NCBI GenBank assembly: GCA_035541895.1
Contig: DATKMK010000022.1
Span: 21,710 to 85,709 of the forward strand
DNA from: DATKMK01 sp035541895
GTDB taxonomy: Bacteria; Desulfobacterota; Binatia; HRBIN30; JACQVA1
Length of the DNA: 64,000 nucleotides
Direction: 5' to 3'
The position numbers were made by a program, and so were the translations under genes. Shown piece after piece: positions 44,908-54,609 of the stretch. The first letter of the stretch is position 1. Every line of letters begins with the position of its first letter. Under the pieces are notes generated by a model. It was not told the DNA's origin. It saw only the letters and a program-made list of their open reading frames with translations, and did not search any database.

Positions 44908-44941
44908 AAGGAGGGGCCCCAATCCAAAAGGACCCCTCCTT
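44908..44941 (-). terminator. Rho-independent terminator-like hairpin after the thiolase
   Basis: AAGGAGGGG.CC (44908-44919) pairs with GG.CCCCTCCTT (44930-44941). In the minus-strand direction the stem is followed by TTTT-rich sequence. It lies just past the thiolase stop at 44963. Confidence 0.65.
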
Positions 44942-44962
44942 CAAAGTTCGAGGCGTGAATGG

Positions 44963-46099
44963 CTACGCGGTGAGAATGTGAATGGTGCAGGCGGAGCCGA
45001 GGCCGATGACATGCGCCAAGCCGACTGTGGCGTTCTCGACTTGGCGGTCACCCGCTTGGCCGCGGAGGTGTGTGACGACCTCGTAGATGTTGGCGACGCC
45101 GGTCGCACCCAGCGGATGCCCCTTGGACAGCAAGCCTCCGCTGACGTTCACGGGGGTCTTGCCGCCATGCGCAAACCAGCCCTCGTCGATCCCGCGGGCC
45201 GCCTCGCCGTCCTTGCAGAGGCCGAGATTTTCGTAGTGGAGCAACTCGGCGGTGGCGAAGCAGTCGTGCAGTTCGACGAGGTCGAGGTCTTCCGGTCCAA
45301 CGCCTGCTCGTTCGTACGCCTGCTTTGCCGCGTTCCGGGTGAGCGTGCTGACGTCGGGTAAGGTCAAGTCGCGTTCGGTCCACGGATCCGACGTGAGCAC
45401 CGAGCAGGCGACCTTGACCGGCTTGTTGCCGTGTTTCTTCATGACCGATTCAGAGACGAGAATGGCAGCCGCCGCACCGTCGCCGGTCGGGCAACACATG
45501 TAGAGGGTGTTCGGGTAGGCCACCATGCGTGCCTTCATGACGTCGGCGAGGGCGACCTCGACCTGATACTGCGACAGCGGATTCTTCGTCGAGTGTTTGT
45601 GGTTTTTCACCGAGACCTTGGCGAAGTGTTCCATTTTGGTGCCGTACTTTCGCATGTGCTCGACGCCCGCTTGGCCGAAGACCGCGGGCATCAATCCGCT
45701 GCCGAGAATGCCTTCGACGCTGCCCTCGCGCGACGCATTGCCCCCGCCGAGCAGCCCGGCTTTACCCATCTGTTCCGAACCGACGGCCATGGCGATGTCG
45801 TATTCGCCGGAACCGACCGCAAAGTAGGCTTCACGAAACGCGGTTGAGCCGGTCGCACATGCGTTCGACACGTTGATGACCGGAATGCCGGTCTGTCCGA
45901 TCTGCTGCAAGATGCGCTGTCCCACCATGGCGTTGGCTTGAAACAGATTGCCCGACGCAAGCAGCTGAATGTCCTTCATCGCCATGCCGGCGTCTTTCAG
46001 CGCCAGCAAGGCCGCCTGGGCGGCCAACTCCGGAACATCCTTCTCCGGATAGCGGCCAAACTTGATCATGCCGACACCGAGCACGTACACGTCTCTCAT
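44963..46099 (-). CDS. Thiolase, SCP2/lipid-transfer-protein type
   Basis: 378 residues. VINVSNACATGSTAFREAY contains the reactive Cys region of non-decarboxylating SCP2-type thiolases. MCCPTGDGAAAAILVSE, HDCFATAELLHYENLGLC (H-D-x-F) and NVSGGLLSKGHPLGATGV carry the His and G-H-P motifs. Together with a DUF35 zinc-ribbon protein encoded upstream it likely forms the usual two-subunit acyl-CoA thiolase or aldolase complex, as in steroid side-chain breakdown. Confidence 0.9.
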   Translation of the reverse strand: MRDVYVLGVGMIKFGRYPEKDVPELAAQAALLALKDAGMAMKDIQLLASGNLFQANAMVGQRILQQIGQTGIPVINVSNACATGSTAFREAYFAVGSGEYDIAMAVGSEQMGKAGLLGGGNASREGSVEGILGSGLMPAVFGQAGVEHMRKYGTKMEHFAKVSVKNHKHSTKNPLSQYQVEVALADVMKARMVAYPNTLYMCCPTGDGAAAAILVSESVMKKHGNKPVKVACSVLTSDPWTERDLTLPDVSTLTRNAAKQAYERAGVGPEDLDLVELHDCFATAELLHYENLGLCKDGEAARGIDEGWFAHGGKTPVNVSGGLLSKGHPLGATGVANIYEVVTHLRGQAGDRQVENATVGLAHVIGLGSACTIHILTA

Positions 46100-46134
46100 G
46101 GAAAACCCCCTTTGCGTCCCACACGGCGGGGATG

Positions 46135-46569
46135 TTACGCCGGGCGCCCCGGACGGAAGAAAAACGCGATCACATCGTTGCCTTCTCGATCCTCGCGAAC
46201 CTTCTTGGTGATCATTTCGACCGGCATCCCGAACCGGATTTTCGCCGGATCGGGTTCGACGTCAATGATGTTGCAGCGCACGCTCACACCCTCAGGCAGG
46301 TCCACGATCGCCGCGACGTACGGCGTCGGAATTCCCGGCGCCGATTGATGCACGATCGAGTAGACCCACAGGGTACCGGTCGAACTCAACGCAATTTCCG
46401 AGAAGTTGCCGGAAGTGCTGCACTTCGAACAGGCCACCCGAGTGCCGAGATATACCGCCCCGCACGCGCCGCATTTCTTGCCTACCAAATGAGGACGATC
46501 ACCCAATCGAAGAAAGGGTACGATCGGTCGCTGTTTCTTTTCCGCAGTCGTTGGTGCTTCATCTGCCAT
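46135..46569 (-). CDS. Zn-ribbon OB-fold protein (DUF35), thiolase partner
   Basis: 144 residues from an ATG about 10 bases after GGGGAG. The zinc ribbon has C-G-A-C ... C-S-K-C (KKCGACGAVYLGTRVACSKC), and the OB domain follows (TLWVYSIVHQSAPGIPTPYVAAIVDLPEGVSV). DUF35 proteins are obligatory partners of SCP2-type thiolases and aldolases; the thiolase is 35 bases downstream on the same strand. Confidence 0.92.
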   Translation of the reverse strand: MADEAPTTAEKKQRPIVPFLRLGDRPHLVGKKCGACGAVYLGTRVACSKCSTSGNFSEIALSSTGTLWVYSIVHQSAPGIPTPYVAAIVDLPEGVSVRCNIIDVEPDPAKIRFGMPVEMITKKVREDREGNDVIAFFFRPGRPA

Positions 46570-46669
46570 CGAATCATTCTCCCCGTGACGAACTGAGACC
46601 GACGGCTGTGGTGGCCGACACTCCCAACAATCCCTCACGTACTGTTGCGGGTCAAGTGACGCACACGCT

Positions 46670-47209
46670 TCACGAACTCCAGATGCCGACAAGGACGCCG
46701 ACAAACAGATAGGCAGCGAACGCCAGGCCTCCGATTGCCGCGCCCCGTGCGCGCGAGGTTCGGAATGCGGACTGCGCCGCGACCATGGTGGTCGCCAAAA
46801 GCCAAAACCATACGATCACGCGTACGAGTCCGCCAACGCGAGGAATCACCGCCATCAAGTTGAAGACCGCTGGGGCATCGGCGAAGCCGAGGCAGGCCGC
46901 TACCGCACGCATCGAGCTTGGACCGCCGCGCACGACCCATCTGCCGATCACATACGTGAGGACACTCAGAGTTACCCAGCCCACCACGCTGACCAAGATC
47001 CCAAACAGGGCACCGATGGTTCCTGGAAGCGCATGCAGCGACGCGCCGGTGCTGATCCCAGCCAGGAGGACCACGCCGATGGCCTGTGACAGTCCCACGC
47101 GCTCGGAGGCAACCGCATCATAGACGCCGCGATCAAGCAGTAGTGCGCGAATCAACCGTTCGATTACGCTGAAGCGATTCACCATTGGCGATCGATCCCG
47201 TTGCACCAT
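46670..47209 (-). CDS. Yip1-like membrane protein
   Basis: 179 residues with five hydrophobic segments. FADAPAVFNLMAVIPRVGGLVRVIVWFWLLATTMVAAQSAF resembles the central block of Yip1/DUF1282 proteins. An ATG at 47185 is an alternative start. Upstream of the DUF35-thiolase pair on the same strand but about 100 bases away. Function unknown. Confidence 0.6.
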   Translation of the reverse strand: MVQRDRSPMVNRFSVIERLIRALLLDRGVYDAVASERVGLSQAIGVVLLAGISTGASLHALPGTIGALFGILVSVVGWVTLSVLTYVIGRWVVRGGPSSMRAVAACLGFADAPAVFNLMAVIPRVGGLVRVIVWFWLLATTMVAAQSAFRTSRARGAAIGGLAFAAYLFVGVLVGIWSS

Positions 47210-47465
47210 TGGCGTCTTCTATCGGGCACGCCCGCCGGCTTCAACCGAGGCGGCAGGAGGCCTATTGCGTCGCAAACTGCGTATTTCTACGTAGTGCAGG
47301 ATCGTCACTGCATTGCCGCCGATTGTCACTCGGAGTGTTCAACTTCGGTTGCCGAATTCGGAGCGGTCGCAATCGCATCCGCCACATCATCTGGCACCCC
47401 CCTTGCTGGGTGCCCGTGTACTAATGATGCGGACGCCAATCGTCCGCGCACGGAGGCCAGCGGCA

Positions 47466-48821
47466 GTGATAGGTGAAACGGAGACTCTCAGTCGAAAGCG
47501 GGCCTTCGTTCTGCTCCGCTACGCCTTCATCATCGCCGCGGCGTATCTCATCCTGTTTGAAGGTCGTGCGCCGCAGGTCGATTCCGTCATTCCGTACTTG
47601 ATCCTGGGCGCGCTTCTTTCGAACGTGCTCCTCGGGTCGCTGCCGGAGTCGTACCTGTTCGGTTGGGCCATCCAAGTTCCGGTGCTGGTCGCCGACACGC
47701 TGTGGATCGCGTACAGTCTGTCGCTCCCCGGTCAGATCGGCCAGCAGTTCTTCCTGTTGTACTTCTTCGTGCTGACTCTCGCGGCGGTCGGGGAGAGCCT
47801 TGCCATGGCGCTGATCGGCGCGGTGCTGATCGGCGCGCTTGACTGTTACATGTCGGCCTCGGGCGATTCCGTGTGGACGTCTCCATCGCTGGTGCGCGTG
47901 CCGTTCTTTTTCACGGTCGCGTTGTTCTACGGCCATGTCGGCATTCGTGCCCGCACCGAGCGCGAGCGGCAGTTGCGCGAGCAGGAAGTGGCCCGCCAAC
48001 TCGAACGCCTGGTGCGCATCCGCACCCAAGAAGCGAATGCGCGCGCCGAGGCGATGGAGGCCCTGTACCGCCAGGCGGAGGAAGCGAGCCGTCTCAAGAC
48101 CGAGTTCGTCGCGACCATGTCGCACGAATTTCTCAGCCCTCTCCACGTGATCCTCGGGTACGCGGATCTGCTCATGCAGGGATCGTGGGGCAAGCTGGAC
48201 GCGGCCGCCCAGGAGTTGGTCGATCGCATGCGCATGAATGCCCGCCGACTGCTGGCGATGGTGACCAACGTGCTCGATCTTTCCAAAGTCGACTCGGGCG
48301 CCGCGCCGCTCTTCCTCGCGCCCGTCGATCTGGCGCTCCTTGCCGACGACGTGACCGAACCAACCGCGTTGCCGCGCCCCCCGGAGGTGACGCTGCGTGT
48401 GCGGGTCGAGCCCGACCTGCCGATGCCGGTCACGGACGGTCACAAGTTGCGCACCCTGGTCGGGCACTTGCTCGCCAACGCGGTGAAATTCACGCCCGCC
48501 GGTGAGGTGAGTCTCATCATCGACCTTGATCCTAGCGGCGATCGGATCGTCTTCAGCGTGACCGACACCGGCATCGGCATCGAGGCTGACCACCTGCAGA
48601 CCATCTTCGAGGATTTCCGCCAGCTCGACGGGTCACTGCAGCGGCGCTTTGAGGGTCTGGGACTCGGCTTGGCGCTGGTCCGTCGTTACGCGAATCTGCT
48701 GGGTGGAACTCTGGACGTGGCCAGCAAGCCTGGATCCGGCAGTTGCTTCAAGTTTTCTCTACCGCTCGCCCCGGCGACCGCCGAGCCGGTCGTCGAGTTC
48801 CGCACCCAACAGGTTGCATGA
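47466..48821 (+). CDS. Membrane sensor histidine kinase 1
   Basis: About 451 residues; I prefer the GTG at 47466, 9 bases after GGAGG. Six N-terminal membrane helices form the sensor. Then a coiled linker (RQLREQEVARQLERLVRIRTQEA) and HisKA with the phosphorylated His in MSHEFLSPL (about residue 219). HATPase_c follows: LLANAVKFTPAGEV (N box), DTGIGIE (G1), FEGLGLGLALVRRY (G2). The next kinase gene overlaps its stop by four bases. Confidence 0.88.
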   Translation: MIGETETLSRKRAFVLLRYAFIIAAAYLILFEGRAPQVDSVIPYLILGALLSNVLLGSLPESYLFGWAIQVPVLVADTLWIAYSLSLPGQIGQQFFLLYFFVLTLAAVGESLAMALIGAVLIGALDCYMSASGDSVWTSPSLVRVPFFFTVALFYGHVGIRARTERERQLREQEVARQLERLVRIRTQEANARAEAMEALYRQAEEASRLKTEFVATMSHEFLSPLHVILGYADLLMQGSWGKLDAAAQELVDRMRMNARRLLAMVTNVLDLSKVDSGAAPLFLAPVDLALLADDVTEPTALPRPPEVTLRVRVEPDLPMPVTDGHKLRTLVGHLLANAVKFTPAGEVSLIIDLDPSGDRIVFSVTDTGIGIEADHLQTIFEDFRQLDGSLQRRFEGLGLGLALVRRYANLLGGTLDVASKPGSGSCFKFSLPLAPATAEPVVEFRTQQVA

Positions 48822-50191
48822 ACCCAGCGGTCACCGCACGGGAGCGCCAGCGCACGTTCTTGCTCGTCCGCGCCGTTCTCATCGTTGCCGTCGGATCGCT
48901 GGCGATCGTGACGTTTCCCGCTTCGCTGCCGCTCGCGGCCATCGTGATCATCGTCGCGGCGCTCGCTTCGAATCTGGGGCTCGCCTGGCTGGACAGCGAT
49001 CGCTTCTTTCGCTGGTGGCTGCAAGCACCGCTGCTCGCGGTCGATACCCTATGGATCTCGGCAATCCTCGTGCAGACCCGACTCGGCCACGATGTGTTCC
49101 TGTTCTTCTTCGTCCTGTTTCTGGCCGCCATCAGCGAGAGCCTGGTGCTGCTCGCGGTCGGCGCCGTGCTGGTTGGCACCGCCAGTGTGGTGCTCGCCGG
49201 GCAGGATGCGATGACCGCCAGTTCGTTGATTCGCGTTCCGTTCTTCTTTGCGACCGCGGTGTTCTACGGCTACATCGTCGACACCACCAAGAAGGAGCGC
49301 CGGGTGACGCAAGAACGCGCTGCGTGGGCGCGTCAGCTCGAGGAGGAGGTTCGCGCGCGCACGCAGACGCTCGAACACCAAAGCCATCAATTGCGCGAAC
49401 TATACGGGCGATTGCTCCAGGCGAATCGTCTCAAATCCGAATTCGTCGCCAACATGTCGCACGAACTGCGTTCTCCCTTGAACATTTTGGTCGGCTACTC
49501 GGATCTCCTCGTCAGCGGCGATTTCGGCGACTTGCCGAAGGATGTCGCGCAAGTGTGTGAGCACATGCATCACAGCGCCAAGGCGCTGCATCGCCTACTC
49601 GAAAATCTGCTCGACTTCGCCAAGCTCGAAGAACACCAAGCGGTTGTCCGCGTCTCCGCGATTCAATTGTCGACACTGGCCCGGCAAGTGTTGACCCATG
49701 TGTGTCAACCGTTCCCTCCGGACGTGAAGCTGGAGTTGTACGCGCCGCTCAGTCTCCCGACGATTCGCAGCGACGCGCAGAAGTTGAGCGCGATTCTCCA
49801 CGAGCTGGTGTTCAACGCCATCAAGTTTACCCCAGCCGGCGGACGCGTGTCGGTGGCGGTCGAGGACCTCCGCGGCCCGCGCCGGGTCCGCTTCACCGTG
49901 CACGACACCGGGAGCGGCATCAGCCCCGCGCACTTGAAACTCATCTTCGAAGATTTCCGCCAGATCGACGGCACTTCGACCCGGTCCCATGGCGGTGTCG
50001 GGCTCGGCCTCGCATTGATTCTCCGGTACCTCGGCCTGCTCGACGGCGAGATTACCGTTCAATCTGAACCGGGACGTGGGGCAACATTCACCTTCACGCT
50101 GCCCTACGAACTCGACAGTAAAGTGGCTGCGATACCGACCTCGCATGCGGACGACGGCGTGGTTGCGCTCGCCGCGTCCGCGTCCGAATAG
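48818..50191 (+). CDS. Membrane sensor histidine kinase 2 (paralogue of kinase 1)
   Basis: 457 residues. Same plan as the preceding kinase: six membrane helices, an EEEVRARTQTLEHQSHQLREL coiled coil, MSHELRSPL (His about residue 214), LVFNAIKFTPAG, DTGSGIS and GVGLGLALILRY. Shared wording in the sensor (LLAVDTLWI, VLVGT) and kinase regions points to tandem duplication. Its ATG overlaps the TGA of kinase 1, so synthesis is coupled. No adjacent regulator gene. Confidence 0.9.
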   Translation: MNPAVTARERQRTFLLVRAVLIVAVGSLAIVTFPASLPLAAIVIIVAALASNLGLAWLDSDRFFRWWLQAPLLAVDTLWISAILVQTRLGHDVFLFFFVLFLAAISESLVLLAVGAVLVGTASVVLAGQDAMTASSLIRVPFFFATAVFYGYIVDTTKKERRVTQERAAWARQLEEEVRARTQTLEHQSHQLRELYGRLLQANRLKSEFVANMSHELRSPLNILVGYSDLLVSGDFGDLPKDVAQVCEHMHHSAKALHRLLENLLDFAKLEEHQAVVRVSAIQLSTLARQVLTHVCQPFPPDVKLELYAPLSLPTIRSDAQKLSAILHELVFNAIKFTPAGGRVSVAVEDLRGPRRVRFTVHDTGSGISPAHLKLIFEDFRQIDGTSTRSHGGVGLGLALILRYLGLLDGEITVQSEPGRGATFTFTLPYELDSKVAAIPTSHADDGVVALAASASE

Positions 50192-50257
50192 CGCGTAGCG
50201 ACCGTCGCACGCCCCTCTTTGACTGCGCTCCGACTGCTGGCATGGTATCCCCGTCCG

Positions 50258-51328
50258 ATGGATCGGGTGACGCTGTTCGTGCCGGGCCGACTGTGTCTCT
50301 TCGGTGAACACTCCGATTGGGCCGCGACCTACCGCGCGATGGATCCGACGTTGCCGCCAGGCGCTTGTCTCATCGTCGGCACCAACCAGGGACTCGAAGC
50401 CGAGGCCGAATTGCACGAGATGTTCGAGGTGCGTTCGCGCTTGCCCGACGCGAGCTGGTGCGGCCCGTTCGCGGTCCCGATGCGCGCGGACGCCCTGCGC
50501 CGCGCCGCCGAAGCCGGAAGCTTCTTCAGCTATGCCGCCGGCGTCGCCGGCTTTCTCCACGCCCAACGCCGAGTCGGTGGGATACGCCTCGCGGTAACCC
50601 GGACCACGCTCCCCATCGGTCGCGGCCTGTCGTCATCGGCCGCGGTGTGCGTGCTGACGGCGCGCGCCTTCAATCGCCTGTACGGGTTGGGCCTGTCGCT
50701 GCGCGACGAAATGGAAGCCGCGTACCGAGGCGAGCTGGCGGCGGGCTCGCGCTGCGGCCGGATGGATCAAGCGTGCGCCTACGGATCGGTGCCGGTTCGC
50801 CTCGACTTCGACGGCGACGGCATGAACCTGCGCGAGCTGCATCCGCGCGCCGCGATTCATTTGCTGATCGTCGATCTGCAACGCGGCAAGGATACGCGGC
50901 GGATCTTGAGCGACCTCAACGCCTGTTATCCCGCGACCGCGGGCCGCATCGCGGCGAACGTGCGGCGAGCGCTGGGCCCGCTCAACCTCGATCTCGTCGA
51001 GCGCGCGGCAACCACGCTGGAAGCCGGTGATGCCGCCCAACTCGGGGCGTTGATGACCGAAGCCCAACGCAAGTTCGACGAGCTGGTTGCGTCGGCGTGC
51101 ACCGAGCTGGTTGCGCCGCGCCTTCATGAACTCCTCGCCCTCCCGGCCGTGCGCGCGCTGGCCTTGGGTGGCAAAGGCGTCGGCTCGCAGGGCGACGGCT
51201 GCGCGCAACTTGTCGTGACTGACGTCGATCGCCGGCAACGTTTGGCGGAGATGTTGCAGCGCGATCTCGGAGTATCGTGCTTGCCGCTTACGATTGCGGC
51301 GACGGGTACGGCGTCGCAACGAGCGTGA
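50258..51328 (+). CDS. GHMP-family sugar or mevalonate kinase
   Basis: 356 residues from the ATG at 50258. PGRLCLFGEHSDW is the galactokinase-like substrate motif. PIGRGLSSSAAVCVLTARAFNRL is the ATP-binding P-x3-G-L-(S)SSA motif, and GGKGVGSQGDGCAQLV the C-terminal Gly-rich motif. GEHSDW and the MDQ (RMDQACAYG) favour a sugar kinase of the galactokinase or glucuronokinase type. Substrate unproved; no sugar operon around. Confidence 0.85.
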   Translation: MDRVTLFVPGRLCLFGEHSDWAATYRAMDPTLPPGACLIVGTNQGLEAEAELHEMFEVRSRLPDASWCGPFAVPMRADALRRAAEAGSFFSYAAGVAGFLHAQRRVGGIRLAVTRTTLPIGRGLSSSAAVCVLTARAFNRLYGLGLSLRDEMEAAYRGELAAGSRCGRMDQACAYGSVPVRLDFDGDGMNLRELHPRAAIHLLIVDLQRGKDTRRILSDLNACYPATAGRIAANVRRALGPLNLDLVERAATTLEAGDAAQLGALMTEAQRKFDELVASACTELVAPRLHELLALPAVRALALGGKGVGSQGDGCAQLVVTDVDRRQRLAEMLQRDLGVSCLPLTIAATGTASQRA

Positions 51329-51406
51329 AAACGCGGCCCTCGAATTCGATCGCCATCCCGTTTAGTGTCGCGCGTATCCGCGTTGCAAGAAGAAAGGAGC
51401 TGAACC

Positions 51407-51793
51407 ATGAAGACGTTCACCGGCGGGTGCCACTGCGGTCGGGTCCGCTACCGCGTCGAGGCCGATCTCGCGACGGCCAGCGACTGCAACTGCTCGATGT
51501 GCGCGAAGAAGGGGTTCCTCCACGTCATCGTTCCGCGCGACCGCTTCCACTTGCTGTCGGGCCAAGACGATCTCACCACCTACGAGTTCAACACGCGCAC
51601 GGCGAAGCACCTGTTCTGCCGCCATTGCGGCATTCATTCCTTTTACGTCCCGCGCTCCGATCCCGACAAAATCGACGTCAACGCCCGCTGCCTCGACGGC
51701 ATCGATCTCAGTCAGATCAACCTGACGCGGTTCGACGGCCAGAACTGGGAAGCAGCCTTCGCGGCCGAGCGCGGCCACGCGTCCAAGCCGTGA
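51407..51793 (+). CDS. GFA-family (glutathione-dependent formaldehyde-activating-like) protein
   Basis: 128 residues. GGCHCGRVRYRVE, CNCSMCAKKG and FCRHCGIHSFY supply the Cys-x-Cys ... Cys-x-x-Cys ... Cys-x-x-Cys zinc ligands of the Mss4-like GFA fold. AGGAGC lies before the ATG. The family name comes from Gfa of Paracoccus; most members have no proven activity. Confidence 0.92.
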   Translation: MKTFTGGCHCGRVRYRVEADLATASDCNCSMCAKKGFLHVIVPRDRFHLLSGQDDLTTYEFNTRTAKHLFCRHCGIHSFYVPRSDPDKIDVNARCLDGIDLSQINLTRFDGQNWEAAFAAERGHASKP

Positions 51794-51826
51794 GCGTTTC
51801 TCCGCCCGCAGCTTGATTTGGATCGA

Positions 51827-53011
51827 CTACCCCCGCAGTTCCACCGGCAGCTCTTCGATGCCGCAGATGAAGTTCGACGCGCGCAGCGGCGGGGGATCAG
51901 TGCTGGCGACTTCGAGAGTCGGGAGGCGGGCGAGAATCTCTTCGAAGGCGACACGCAATTCGAGGCGCGCGAGGCTGGCGCCGAGGCAGAAGTGGGTGCC
52001 GAAGCCGAACGCGAGATGGTCGTTGGGCGTGCGCGCGATGTCGAAACGAGACGGCTCGGGGAACACTGCTTCGTCGCGATTCGCCGACGGATACAGCAGC
52101 AATAGCTTCTGCCCGGCGCGAATCGTTTGCCCGCCCAGCTCGACATCGCGCGTCGCGGTGCGCGCCATGTTCTGAATCGGCGTCACCCATCGCAACATCT
52201 CTTCGACCGCGGTCGGAATCTTCGTCGGGTCCGCGGCCAATGTCCGTCGTTGGTCAGGATGCGTGAGGAGCTGATACATGCCGCCGCTGATCACGTGGCG
52301 TGTGGTCTCGTCGCCGCCGATCAGAATCAGCAGCGACTCCATCAGCAGCTCGTTGTCGCTCAAGCGCTCGCCGTCGATCTCGGCGTGGACCAGAATGCTG
52401 ACGAGATCATCCTTCGGCTGCGCGCGGCGATCGGCGATGACCTCGCGCTGATACGCCAGGTACTCGTCGAACGCCGCCGACGCGCGCTGGATGCGCTCGA
52501 TCGTCGGCGCGCCGCTGCCGAGCACGAGATCGTCCGACCACTGGAGCAATTGCTCGTAGTGATCGGGCTCGACGCCGAGCATGTCGCCGATGACGATCAG
52601 CGGCAACCACGCGGCCAGATCCTTCACGAAGTCGAAGCGACCGCGCTGCTTTGCCCGTTCGATCTGCTCGATACAGATTTCCCGAATCCGCGGCTCGCGC
52701 TCCTGCACGCGTCGCACGGTGAAGCCCCGGTTCACCAGCCCGCGTCGCTTCTTGTGCTCGGGATCGTCCATATCGATCATGTACGGCATCGTCGGCGCGT
52801 CCGGGCGAATGCCGCCGCTGTTGGAAAACGTGCGCGGGTCCTTCGCGACCGCGATGATGTCGTCGTAGCGCGTGATCCCCCACGCTTGGCCGGCGTCGTC
52901 CCAATACACCGGTGCGTTGGCGCGCAGCCATCGGAAGTGTGGATGCGGATCGGCGGCGTAGAAATTTCCGTCGGTGAGTCGAATGTCTGGATGAATCGGA
53001 TGGCTGGGCAC
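51827..53011 (-). CDS. Cytochrome P450 (1 of 2)
   Basis: 394 residues from a GTG with AAGGAG 8 bases upstream; the frame is open to 53284, but homology starts here. I-helix GGDETTRH (oxygen-activating D/E-T-T), EEMLRW (E-x-x-R) and heme loop FGFGTHFCLGASLARLE with the ligand Cys. Bacterial class I type that would need ferredoxin partners. The last gene of a minus-strand run including a second P450, 28 bases away, indicating duplication and divergence. Confidence 0.93.
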   Translation of the reverse strand: MPSHPIHPDIRLTDGNFYAADPHPHFRWLRANAPVYWDDAGQAWGITRYDDIIAVAKDPRTFSNSGGIRPDAPTMPYMIDMDDPEHKKRRGLVNRGFTVRRVQEREPRIREICIEQIERAKQRGRFDFVKDLAAWLPLIVIGDMLGVEPDHYEQLLQWSDDLVLGSGAPTIERIQRASAAFDEYLAYQREVIADRRAQPKDDLVSILVHAEIDGERLSDNELLMESLLILIGGDETTRHVISGGMYQLLTHPDQRRTLAADPTKIPTAVEEMLRWVTPIQNMARTATRDVELGGQTIRAGQKLLLLYPSANRDEAVFPEPSRFDIARTPNDHLAFGFGTHFCLGASLARLELRVAFEEILARLPTLEVASTDPPPLRASNFICGIEELPVELRG

Positions 53012-53039
53012 GGGAACTCCTTGCGTCGAGTCGAACGGG

Positions 53040-54227
53040 TCAGGAACGAGCGGTGAACGTGATCGGCATCGAGGCGAAACCGCGCACGTTGGGGGAGTGA
53101 ACGCGCACCAATCGGCTCGCGTCGATTTCGTAGTCCGGCAAGCGCGCGTGAATGGCTTCGAGCGCGATGCGGCTCTCCAAACGCGCCAGCGAGGCACCGA
53201 GGCAAAAGTGGGTCCCCTTGCCGAACGCGAGGTGCTGGCTCGCGTCGCGCGCGATGTCGAACACCTCGGCATTCGGGAACACACGCTCGTCGCGATTGGC
53301 CGATCCGACGAGCAGCACGAGCCGATCGCCGGCGTGGATGTGCTGACCGTGAATCTCCACCTCGCGCGTGACCGTGCGGGCGAGCATTTGGGTCGAGCTG
53401 TCGTAACGCAGGGTTTCCTCGATCCAGCTCGGAATCAGACTCGGGTCGCGGCGAATCCGTTCGCGTTGGCTCGGGTTGCGCCACAGCCAGTAGAGCGCGT
53501 TGCCGATCAGCTTGGTGGTCGTCTCGTTGCCGGCGATGATCATCAGAAACAGAAACGCCACCACGTCGGCGTCGTCGAGACGGTCGCCGTCGATCTCGGC
53601 TTCGAGCAGCGCGCTGGTCAGATCGCTGCGTCGCTGCTGCTTCCGCTCGCCCACCAGCGTGCGGAAGTATGTCAGCAATTGCCCGGTCGCCTGCATCGCC
53701 GAGGCCGGAATCTCCTGCTTGCCCTCTTCGCGATGCAGCACGGCATCGGCGAGGTGCCGCAAAGTGTCGCGATCGGCCTGCGGCACGCCGAGCAGCTCGC
53801 TGACCACGTCCATCGGCAGCTTGCCGGCGAAGTCCTGAATGATGTCGGCGCGCCCGGCGGCGATGAGGCGGTCGAGGTGCTCGGTGCTCAGCTCGCGAAT
53901 ACGCGGTTCGAGGTCGGTGACCCGCCGCGGCGTGAAGCCGCGCGAGACCAGCGCGCGCATCTGATCGTGGCGCGGCGGGTCCATCGCCAGAAACGACGCC
54001 AGCGCCGACGCCTTGCCGCCGCTCGAGCTTTCGAGCGACACGCCCTGCGCGTTCGAAAACGTCAGCGGATCCTTGAATGCCGCCAACACGTCATCGTAGC
54101 GCGACAGCGCCCAGAACCCGATGATGTCGTTGCGATAGACGGGCGCGTGCTCGCGCAAGCGGCGATACGTCGGGTACGGGTCTTCGTGCAGCTCGTACGA
54201 GTACGGGTTGAAGTCGATCGCGGCCAT
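53040..54227 (-). CDS. Cytochrome P450 (2 of 2)
   Basis: 395 residues. I-helix IAGNETTTKLIG (Asn replaces the usual acidic residue before ETT), EETLRY (E-x-x-R) and FGKGTHFCLGASLARLES (heme Cys). CYP125/142-like and CYP107-like groups share these traits, but assignment needs a search. Positioned between the CMD-like gene and the first P450. Confidence 0.93.
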   Translation of the reverse strand: MAAIDFNPYSYELHEDPYPTYRRLREHAPVYRNDIIGFWALSRYDDVLAAFKDPLTFSNAQGVSLESSSGGKASALASFLAMDPPRHDQMRALVSRGFTPRRVTDLEPRIRELSTEHLDRLIAAGRADIIQDFAGKLPMDVVSELLGVPQADRDTLRHLADAVLHREEGKQEIPASAMQATGQLLTYFRTLVGERKQQRRSDLTSALLEAEIDGDRLDDADVVAFLFLMIIAGNETTTKLIGNALYWLWRNPSQRERIRRDPSLIPSWIEETLRYDSSTQMLARTVTREVEIHGQHIHAGDRLVLLVGSANRDERVFPNAEVFDIARDASQHLAFGKGTHFCLGASLARLESRIALEAIHARLPDYEIDASRLVRVHSPNVRGFASMPITFTARS

Positions 54228-54255
54228 GACGATCTCGGCGGATGCGCGGTGACGC

Positions 54256-54609
54256 CTAGCGCTGGGCTCGCAATTGGCGCGCGACGGTGCTGCCCATCGC
54301 GGCGACCGGCCACCCGGCGTAGTGGGCCAGATGGATCATCAGCTCGTCGATGTCCGCATCGCTCAGATCGCCCGACCGGGTCGCGGCGGTGAGATGCATC
54401 TTGAGCGTCGGTTCGTGCCCCAAGCACGACAAGACGGTAAGCGTGACCAATCGACGCTCGCGCCGCGACAACCCACCTCGACCCCACACGTTGGGGAAGA
54501 GGTGGTCGAGCGTCATGTCGAAGAACGGGTCGTCGACCTCGGGCGGCGGAACGCCCATCACCTCCTGGAATTTCGCGATGCCCTTTTCGCGTTGTGCCGA
54601 CTTCGCCAT
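54256..54609 (-). CDS. Carboxymuconolactone decarboxylase family protein
   Basis: 117 residues, all-helical. GGLSRRERRLVTLTVLSCLGHEPTLKMHLTAATRSGDLSDADIDELMIHLAHYAGWP is the CMD fold, with C-x3-H (SCLGHEPTLKMHL) in place of the AhpD C-x-x-C. Ring-cleavage gamma-carboxymuconolactone decarboxylases and related stress proteins share it. GAGGAGG precedes the ATG. Its start overlaps the end of the tetR gene by 52 bases. Confidence 0.88.
   Translation of the reverse strand: MAKSAQREKGIAKFQEVMGVPPPEVDDPFFDMTLDHLFPNVWGRGGLSRRERRLVTLTVLSCLGHEPTLKMHLTAATRSGDLSDADIDELMIHLAHYAGWPVAAMGSTVARQLRAQR

Noticed and set aside
47421..48593. 390-residue minus-strand frame opposite kinase 1
   Set aside because: Shadow of the kinase gene.
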